DNA of 13,615 nt, taken from NCBI GenBank assembly GCA_012974475.1, contig JAAXQD010000217.1:1-13615 (forward strand), written 5' to 3'. The stretch comes from Desulfobacterales bacterium. Its GTDB lineage: Bacteria; Desulfobacterota; Desulfobacteria; Desulfobacterales; UBA11574. Positions within the stretch are counted from its first letter, which is position 1. Each line of letters begins with the position of its first letter. Below are positions 6,720 to 11,960 of the stretch, one piece after another. Under the pieces are notes generated by a model that saw only the letters and a program-made list of their open reading frames with translations, was not told the origin of the DNA and did not search any database. The translations under genes were made by a program, and so were the position numbers.

Positions 6720-9110
6720 TTATTTCGATCCAACACCCCCGATTCCACGAAGTTCGATCATAAATCCAATTTTCTGGTCATCTCCTTCTTTAAGGTATTT
6801 TGTGTAAAATGACCAGCATTGGGTTTCGTACAAAAACCCGAGACCGGATTTTAAATTGTTGCCGTTAAATATGTCCCGCTCATATTCGGCCACTACCGAA
6901 AGGCTGTCGGATATTTTTAAGTGAAGATCGGTGTAGACGGATTCACTGGCATCTATTTTATATCGATGGGAAACGAATAGTTTGTCCCCGCGCGGATCCC
7001 ACAGGGTCAATGCGACATTCCTTGACCGGAAGGCGCTGTCGTAATGGGACCAATCCGCATCGGCGTCTATGGCAAAATATTTTCTCGGAAAAATCTGAAG
7101 CCTTATGTTAATCGGTGAAAACGGCTCCGGATCGTCCTCGTTTGCTTTATCGATGTCATAACTTTGTTCGAGCTTGAACCAGCAAAACTGGTTGTAGGTA
7201 TGGGTCAGCGGTTTATAACGATCATCGTTGACGAGTTTGTCGGTGGGGGGGGTGGCTCTGTTTTCTGTGGGTGTCCCCGATTTTGATGTCAACGTGTTGG
7301 TCAAGGAATACGTAACGATATTTTTTCTTTCAATCCGATCTAAACTGTCAAACAAAGGGAATTCAGATTGATCTTTCTCAGGGATGTAGTCGTAGATGAT
7401 TTGGGGCATTACGGTGTGTTTGATCCGTTGGACACCTTCGCCGTTGAGGTTGAATATGTGATAGATTTCAGAAGAAAGGTCGACCTTTACATCGTACATG
7501 TTTCTGTTGAGCGTGCTTTTGTCCGAAGGGCCGTCTTCGTCTTTATCGAAATGCCAGACCGTCTCTCTCACCCCCACAGAAGGTTCGAAGGAGAAATAGT
7601 TTCTGAATCGGTACGGGAGATAGAGCCTGGGATAAACATCCCCCCGATGACCTCGCAGAGCGTCTTCACTGTAAAAATAGGTGTATTCGGATTTCAAATC
7701 AAAATAAAACGGCGAGGTTAGGATTTTTTGTTTTGCACCGTCGAAGGTTATGGCCGGCAGTTGCTGCAATGTGTCATCGGTCTCCGATTGACGACGGTTG
7801 ATGACATCATCATACCAGCGCAGCTCGGCATTGAGGCTGTAGAGGGACCAGTTTCTGTTGACATTCAATCTGTTGAGCCGGACCGGATTGTCATACTCAT
7901 CGAGTTCTCTTCCAAAAACTTTGTTAAAATACGCCCGGGTTTCGTCGAACCCATTGTATCCATACTGGAATTCACGGAGGTAATCCTGATCGCTCACATA
8001 GTCTATGTCGAGCCTCGCTAAGAACCCGGAAGGCAAGGCCTGATCATGCTTCGCCCTGAACCAGTAACGGTCGGAATTGGGTCGCAATACATCGTCACCG
8101 TCAAACCCCCATTGGTCCGATCCCGGAGAACCGTCATCGACCTTGCGGTCATCTAAAAAATCGAACATCAGCGTTCCTTTGGACTGTTCATCCAACACAT
8201 AACGGTATTCTGCGCCCAGTTTCTCCCCCCGTTGGCTCATAAAATGAGAGTAAAACGTCGCATCCGAACTCTCGTTGATGGCCCAGTAAAGGGGCTGGAG
8301 ATAGACCGCCCCTTTGCGGTCGTCATAACCGAATTGGGGCGCCAGCAAACCCGACTGACGTTTCAGTTTTGCCGGAAATACAAGGTACGGTGTATACAAA
8401 ACGGGAACTTTTTTGGCCCAAAGGGCTGCATGCTTTACAACACCGTACCCTTCCACGGTAATCTTCAGGTTTCTGCCGGTGATTTTCCATGCCGGTTGAT
8501 CACCGTCACAGGATGAAACGCTGGCTTTGTCAGCCGTGTATGAATCTTCGCCGACCTTTTGTATTTTATCCCCTTTGATATAAAAATGGTTTTCCTGGAG
8601 GAATATGGTTCCATCGTAAACGGTTCCCGTTTCCGCATCCAGATTCATTTCCATACGGCTGCCGGTGAGGATGTTCTCTCCGACGGTCATAACCACATGG
8701 CCGTCAGCGGACACCTCCATGGTGCTCTGGTCAAAAAGGACATAATCCGCACTGAGATTTTTATTTTTTTTGGTGATGACGACCTGGCCCGTGCCGGTAT
8801 AAACCTTCATTTTATCATCATAGGTGATTTCATCGGCAACAATGTGCCAGGGAACGTTCTTGTCGTCTTTAAACAGCTGCGAAGATTCCTGGGCCGACGC
8901 ATGGCCGAAAATCAGAAGAACCATCAACGGGAAAAATACCCATCGGACGACGGTTCTGAAGATTCGGGTCGATTTTAAAAAAACGGCTGGTGGTTGCAAA
9001 CCCTTATGGACGGTAGGAAAAAACAGGGGGTGACCCGGGCCGGTGGCAACAGCGCTGTAATCATCCACACACCCCTGGAACAAACGTCGCGAATTTTGCA
9101 AATGGCTCAT
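6720..9110 (-). CDS. lptD: LPS-assembly outer-membrane protein LptD
   Basis: LptD inserts lipopolysaccharide into the outer membrane from the LptA bridge, together with LptE. From the ATG at 9108-9110 the protein has 796 residues. A hydrophobic segment at about 56-68 ends in G-H-A-S-A (about 69-73), a good signal-peptidase I site, followed by Q-E. An OstA/LptA-like beta-jellyroll comes next, with the typical W-H-I-V-A-D-E-I-T-Y and A-D-Y-V-L-F segments. The rest is a long beta-barrel with many aromatic, polar alternating strands. Mature cysteines are few: one in S-S-C-D-G-D and two near the C-terminal end (F-C-W-F and Q-C-W-S), fitting the disulphide pattern known for LptD. The reading frame extends to a TTG at 9158, but that codon touches the -10 candidate, so I prefer 9110. 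Even so, about 55 residues before the signal sequence are odd, and a later non-ATG start (TTG near 8999, or GTG near 9068) is possible. Confidence 0.93.
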   Translation of the reverse strand: MSHLQNSRRLFQGCVDDYSAVATGPGHPLFFPTVHKGLQPPAVFLKSTRIFRTVVRWVFFPLMVLLIFGHASAQESSQLFKDDKNVPWHIVADEITYDDKMKVYTGTGQVVITKKNKNLSADYVLFDQSTMEVSADGHVVMTVGENILTGSRMEMNLDAETGTVYDGTIFLQENHFYIKGDKIQKVGEDSYTADKASVSSCDGDQPAWKITGRNLKITVEGYGVVKHAALWAKKVPVLYTPYLVFPAKLKRQSGLLAPQFGYDDRKGAVYLQPLYWAINESSDATFYSHFMSQRGEKLGAEYRYVLDEQSKGTLMFDFLDDRKVDDGSPGSDQWGFDGDDVLRPNSDRYWFRAKHDQALPSGFLARLDIDYVSDQDYLREFQYGYNGFDETRAYFNKVFGRELDEYDNPVRLNRLNVNRNWSLYSLNAELRWYDDVINRRQSETDDTLQQLPAITFDGAKQKILTSPFYFDLKSEYTYFYSEDALRGHRGDVYPRLYLPYRFRNYFSFEPSVGVRETVWHFDKDEDGPSDKSTLNRNMYDVKVDLSSEIYHIFNLNGEGVQRIKHTVMPQIIYDYIPEKDQSEFPLFDSLDRIERKNIVTYSLTNTLTSKSGTPTENRATPPTDKLVNDDRYKPLTHTYNQFCWFKLEQSYDIDKANEDDPEPFSPINIRLQIFPRKYFAIDADADWSHYDSAFRSRNVALTLWDPRGDKLFVSHRYKIDASESVYTDLHLKISDSLSVVAEYERDIFNGNNLKSGLGFLYETQCWSFYTKYLKEGDDQKIGFMIELRGIGGVGSK

Positions 9111-9136
9111 ATTATCCGATCCGGAACAATAACATC

Positions 9137-9165
9137 TTGAATAAGAATGAAATATCAAGTATAAA
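9137..9165 (+). promoter_or_regulatory. Candidate sigma70 promoter for surE
   Basis: TTGAAT (9137-9142) and TATAAA (9160-9165) with an ideal 17-nt spacer, about 75 nt before the surE ATG. Both hexamers are close to consensus (5 of 6 each). It would drive surE and the OB-HD gene after it. Confidence 0.6.
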
Positions 9166-9189
9166 TCTCATTTCAGTGGAAAAAGTCAA
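9158..9189 (-). promoter_or_regulatory. Candidate promoter for lptD, overlapping the surE promoter
   Basis: On the minus strand, TTGACT (9184-9189) and TATACT (9158-9163) are good hexamers, but the spacer is 20 nt, longer than optimal. The -10 box overlaps the surE -10 box on the opposite strand. Initiation just after it would leave the TTG at 9158 outside the transcript and the ATG at 9110 inside it. Confidence 0.35.
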
Positions 9190-9241
9190 GATGTAGTTGT
9201 CAAATGGACACGGTGTCTTTGGACCCTTTCGGATATTATCT

Positions 9242-10009
9242 ATGAACGTTCTATTAACCAACGATGACGGCATTCACGCTCAAGGGCTCTGGGTGCTGTA
9301 TGAAAAACTCCATGGCCGGCACGCTGTAACGGTGGTTGCCCCGGATCGTGAACGGAGTGCCGTGGGACACGGCATCACTCTGCATCAGCCCCTCCGCACC
9401 GCCAGGATCCAGGTCAACAGCGGCGGCATGGGATATGCCGTCGAAGGAACCCCGGTGGATTGTGTCAAGATCGGTCTCATGGAGATCCTCGACGAAAAAC
9501 CGGATATGGTGATATCCGGGATCAACCCGGGTGCCAATGTGGGGGTCAACATCAACTATTCCGGAACGGTTGCCGCCGCTAAAGAGGCGGCTTTATACAA
9601 AGTCCCTGCAATTGCGGTGTCCATACACGGACGCACCGATGACGCCTATGATTGCGCTGCGTCGTTTACGCGAACCCTTGCAGAGCACGTCTACAAAAAA
9701 GGGCTCCCTTTTGGAACCTTTCTTAACGTAAACGTACCGGATATGCCAATGAACAAGGTCGCGGGTATTCGGATAAGCCGGCAGGGAACCGCCCTGTACA
9801 AAGAGTATGTCGAAAAAAGGATCGATCCCCGTAACCGCACATATTACTGGCACGGACACGATGCGCAAATGGCGTCTGACAATCCTGATATCGATTGTGC
9901 GGCCCTGGACGACAATTTTATTACCATAACCCCGATTAAATGTGATACCACAGATTACGATATGCTTGAAGAGCTCAAGCAGTGGGATATTCATAAGATG
10001 TCTTTCTGA
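9242..10009 (+). CDS. surE: 5'/3'-nucleotidase SurE
   Basis: A 255-residue metal-dependent nucleoside monophosphate phosphatase (SurE, acid phosphatase family) that acts in the cytoplasm. The N-terminus M-N-V-L-L-T-N-D-D-G carries the metal-binding Asp8 and Asp9. A-P-D-R-E-R-S-A-V-G-H gives Ser39, and S-G-I-N-P-G-A-N at about 91-98 gives the asparagine metal ligand. Length is normal. The frame is open to a TTG at 9197, but the ATG at 9242 matches the conserved SurE start exactly and has a GGA about 8 nt upstream. The stop TGA is immediately followed by the next reading frame, so surE and the OB-HD gene are likely one transcription unit. SurE is commonly linked to stress survival and nucleotide homeostasis. 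Confidence 0.96.
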   Translation: MNVLLTNDDGIHAQGLWVLYEKLHGRHAVTVVAPDRERSAVGHGITLHQPLRTARIQVNSGGMGYAVEGTPVDCVKIGLMEILDEKPDMVISGINPGANVGVNINYSGTVAAAKEAALYKVPAIAVSIHGRTDDAYDCAASFTRTLAEHVYKKGLPFGTFLNVNVPDMPMNKVAGIRISRQGTALYKEYVEKRIDPRNRTYYWHGHDAQMASDNPDIDCAALDDNFITITPIKCDTTDYDMLEELKQWDIHKMSF

Positions 10010-10045
10010 ATGGTGATCTTTGGTTCTGATTTGAGGTTCGACGGT

Positions 10046-11005
10046 ATGAAGAAGCGATTTATAACGGACATTAAAGCCGGTGACGTGGTCGATGACGTCT
10101 TTGTTTTGGCCGAAAAGATTCTGTTACAGAAAAGAGATGGGAACAATTTCTTAAATGTGGTCCTTTCCGATAAAACCGGAACCCTGAAGGGCGTTGTGTG
10201 GGATAACGTGGATCAGATCACAGCCGGTGTCACCTCCGGTGATTTTGTATCTATTCGGGGAACGGTCGGTGAATACAAAGGGACGTTGCAGCTGGTGGCA
10301 AAAACAATGGACCTCTGCCCCCGCGAGGCGTTGGATCCAAAAGATTTTCTGCCGGCAACCTCCCGGGACATCGACGGTATGTTCCAACGGCTGGTGAAGA
10401 TAACGGCGTCCCTGACAACACCCTACCTGAAGAAGCTTTTTGATGCATTCTGGGAAGACGAAGAATTTGTCCGCAAGTTTAAAACTGCACCTGCAGCCAA
10501 AAAAATGCACCATGCTTACATCGGCGGACTCCTGGAACATACCCTTTCCATGACCAGCCTGGCGGACAAAGTCGCCGGGCATTACAGCGGCATCGACAGG
10601 GATCTCCTGGTTTCAGGGGCCGTTCTCCACGATATCGGAAAAACAGATGAGTTTGAATACCAATTCAAAATCGACTATACCGATGAAGGCCGGTTGCTCA
10701 ACCATATCGTGATCGGGCTCAAAATGGTCGATGAAAAACTTTCGGGAATCGAAGATTTCCCGGAAGACCAGATCTTTTTGTTAAAGCATATGGTTGTCAG
10801 CCATCATGGCGTCAGGGAGTTCGGCTCCCCGGAGCCCCCCAAAACCATTGAGGCTGTTTTACTGAATTATATTGACGAGATAGATTCCAAGGTCAACGCC
10901 ATCCGTGAATTCATGGCATCGGAAGATCCCAATGAAACCTGGACGTCTTACCATAGACTCCTGGAGCGTCACTTTTACATGGGAAAGAAAAGTGATCTAA
11001 AGTGA
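10046..11005 (+). CDS. OB-fold plus HD-domain protein, YhaM-type 3'-5' exoribonuclease family
   Basis: A 319-residue cytoplasmic protein. The N-terminal OB-fold (about residues 10-90, with F-L-N-V-V-L-S-D-K-T-G-T-L-K-G) should bind single-stranded nucleic acid. A metal-dependent HD phosphohydrolase domain follows: H-A-Y-I-G-G-L-L-E-H around 156-165, H-D at 195-196 in V-L-H-D-I-G-K-T, His220, His248 and H-H-G at 253-255. This architecture is that of YhaM/CBF1, a 3'-5' exoribonuclease of Bacillus and relatives. I prefer ATG 10046 (GAGG upstream) to the in-frame ATG at 10010 that abuts the surE stop, because K-K-R-F-I-x-D-I begins the family homology. Its last codons (S-D-L-K) and stop lie inside a 10-bp tandem repeat, so the extreme C-terminus may have been rewritten by that repeat. 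Confidence 0.85.
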   Translation: MKKRFITDIKAGDVVDDVFVLAEKILLQKRDGNNFLNVVLSDKTGTLKGVVWDNVDQITAGVTSGDFVSIRGTVGEYKGTLQLVAKTMDLCPREALDPKDFLPATSRDIDGMFQRLVKITASLTTPYLKKLFDAFWEDEEFVRKFKTAPAAKKMHHAYIGGLLEHTLSMTSLADKVAGHYSGIDRDLLVSGAVLHDIGKTDEFEYQFKIDYTDEGRLLNHIVIGLKMVDEKLSGIEDFPEDQIFLLKHMVVSHHGVREFGSPEPPKTIEAVLLNYIDEIDSKVNAIREFMASEDPNETWTSYHRLLERHFYMGKKSDLK

Positions 11006-11029
11006 TCTAAAATGATCTAAAGTGCCTAA
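10991..11029 (+). repeat. 10-bp tandem repeats overlapping the stop codon of the OB-HD gene
   Basis: AGTGATCTAA occurs at 10991-11000 and again at 11001-11010, then AATGATCTAA at 11011-11020 and a degenerate AGTGCCTAA at 11021-11029. The first copy codes for the last residues of the OB-HD protein, and the stop TGA (11003-11005) is inside the second. A period of 10 bp keeps every copy on about the same face of the helix. Confidence 0.85.
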
Positions 11030-11270
11030 AGTTAAACAGGTCAGATCAAGATACGAGCGATGCGCACTCTACGAGCCGGAGGCCAGGGCGGGCTTTATAG
11101 CTCACTCTTGTTCGCCGATTCACTGTGGCGGGTTAGACACTTTAAACTTTAGCTCACACTTGTCCGCCGATGCGCTGTGGCGGGTTAGGCACTTTAAATT
11201 TTAGCTCACGCTTGTCCGCCGATGCTCTGTGGCGGGTTAGGCACTTTAAACTTTAGGCATTTATATTGTT
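11006..11270. other. Repeat-rich gap between the OB-HD gene and tmk
   Basis: This 265-nt stretch has no convincing gene. It holds the tail of the 10-bp repeats, a unique segment (about 11034-11098) and three 52-bp tandem repeats. An 11-bp inverted repeat bounds the block: TGCCTAAAGTT at 11023-11033 and AACTTTAGGCA at 11249-11259. Short open frames starting at 11022 (GTG) and 11060 (ATG) run through the repeats but look incidental. No terminator and no clear promoter for tmk are seen. Confidence 0.75.
11099..11254. repeat. Three 52-bp tandem direct repeats
   Basis: Copies lie at 11099-11150, 11151-11202 and 11203-11254, each exactly 52 bp and abutting. By my count copies 2 and 3 match at 49 of 52 positions, 1 and 3 at 47, and 1 and 2 at 46. 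Every unit contains a dyad, (T/C)CGCC then a 10-nt loop then GGCGG, and ends in TTAG(A/G)CACTTTAAA. In copy 1 one arm base changes from C to T, which leaves a G-T (RNA G-U) pair, so the hairpin is kept in all three. The end sequence is the reverse complement of the AAAGTGCCTAA at 11019-11029. Confidence 0.93.
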
Positions 11271-11912
11271 ATGTTTATTTCTCTCGAAGGGATAGAAGGC
11301 TCGGGGAAGACCACCAACATTCGCCACGCCGTCAGGTTTCTCCAGGACAAAGGGCACGACTGCGTGATTACCAGAGAGCCCGGAGGCACACGGATCGGGG
11401 AAAAGATACGGGCCATTCTCCTGGATCCTTCGAGCAAAGAGATGGATCCTTTGACGGAGCTTCTCTTGTATACGGCAGACCGGTCCCAGCATATCAAAGA
11501 ATTGATATCTCCTCTTTTATCCGCAGGCAAAACCGTGGTGTGCGACCGTTATTATGATGCCACGGTGGTCTATCAGGGGTATGCACGGGGGCTCGATACG
11601 GAGTTGATCCTTCGATTGCACCGATTGTTATTTGAAAATCTAAAACCGGATATTACCCTTCTCCTCGATCTCCCGCCGGAGATCGGCCTGTCCCGGGCCT
11701 GGAAACAGATCGACCAGGGAGACCGGGACCGGGTGGAAACCCGGTTCGAAGAAGAGACCCTTTCGTTTCACAAAAAGGTGCGGTCCGGATATCTTGAAAT
11801 GGCCCGCCTCGAACCGGAGCGGTTTCGCATCATCGATGCATCCCAAGAACCGGATCAGGTCCGGAAAGAGATTACACGGACACTGTCTGAAGAAATCGAT
11901 GCAATACCCTAG
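11271..11912 (+). CDS. tmk: Thymidylate kinase
   Basis: A 213-residue P-loop kinase that phosphorylates dTMP to dTDP for DNA synthesis. The Walker A loop G-I-E-G-S-G-K-T-T is at 7-15, R-E-P-G-G-T at 35-40 and the catalytic D-R-Y at 92-94 (C-D-R-Y-Y-D). A LID-like segment, Q-G-D-R-D-R-V-E-T-R-F, is near 150. Length is standard. The ATG start matches the conserved M-F-I-(S/T)-L-E-G opening. Upstream there is no proper Shine-Dalgarno; the nearest is AGG 13 nt away, at the edge of the repeat block. tmk often sits next to holB, but here holB is on the other strand, 5.6 kb away. A 48-nt gap separates it from the cysK-cysS fusion, so the two are probably co-transcribed. Confidence 0.96.
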   Translation: MFISLEGIEGSGKTTNIRHAVRFLQDKGHDCVITREPGGTRIGEKIRAILLDPSSKEMDPLTELLLYTADRSQHIKELISPLLSAGKTVVCDRYYDATVVYQGYARGLDTELILRLHRLLFENLKPDITLLLDLPPEIGLSRAWKQIDQGDRDRVETRFEEETLSFHKKVRSGYLEMARLEPERFRIIDASQEPDQVRKEITRTLSEEIDAIP

Positions 11913-11960
11913 AGAGTGTTGCTTCAAACAGACGGTTAAAAAACACGGAATATCGACACC

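Noticed and set aside
7368..8978. Plus-strand open frames of 94-139 codons opposite lptD.
   Set aside because: They are shadows of the lptD coding frame with no start signals or recognisable domains.
9111..9158. Extending lptD to the TTG at 9158.
   Set aside because: That codon touches the candidate -10 box of lptD, and the added residues do not resemble a signal sequence.
9197..9241. Extending surE to the TTG at 9197.
   Set aside because: The SurE family begins M-N-V/I-L-L-T-N-D-D-G, exactly at the ATG at 9242.
10010..10045. Using the ATG right after the surE stop as the start of the OB-HD protein.
   Set aside because: It has no Shine-Dalgarno, and the 12 extra residues do not match the family; ATG 10046 has GAGG upstream. 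Not fully excluded.
11022..11204. A 60-codon open frame starting at GTG, and a 30-codon one from ATG 11060, through the 52-bp repeats. Each repeat encodes the same-looking L-W-R-V-R-H-F-K ending in a different frame.
   Set aside because: The three copies fall in three frames and each ends in TAG at the junction to the next. There is no ribosome-binding site, and differences between copies are not mainly synonymous. A non-coding repeat explains this better.
11099..11254. CRISPR array.
   Set aside because: Repeats are directly abutting with no variable spacers, and no cas genes are present.
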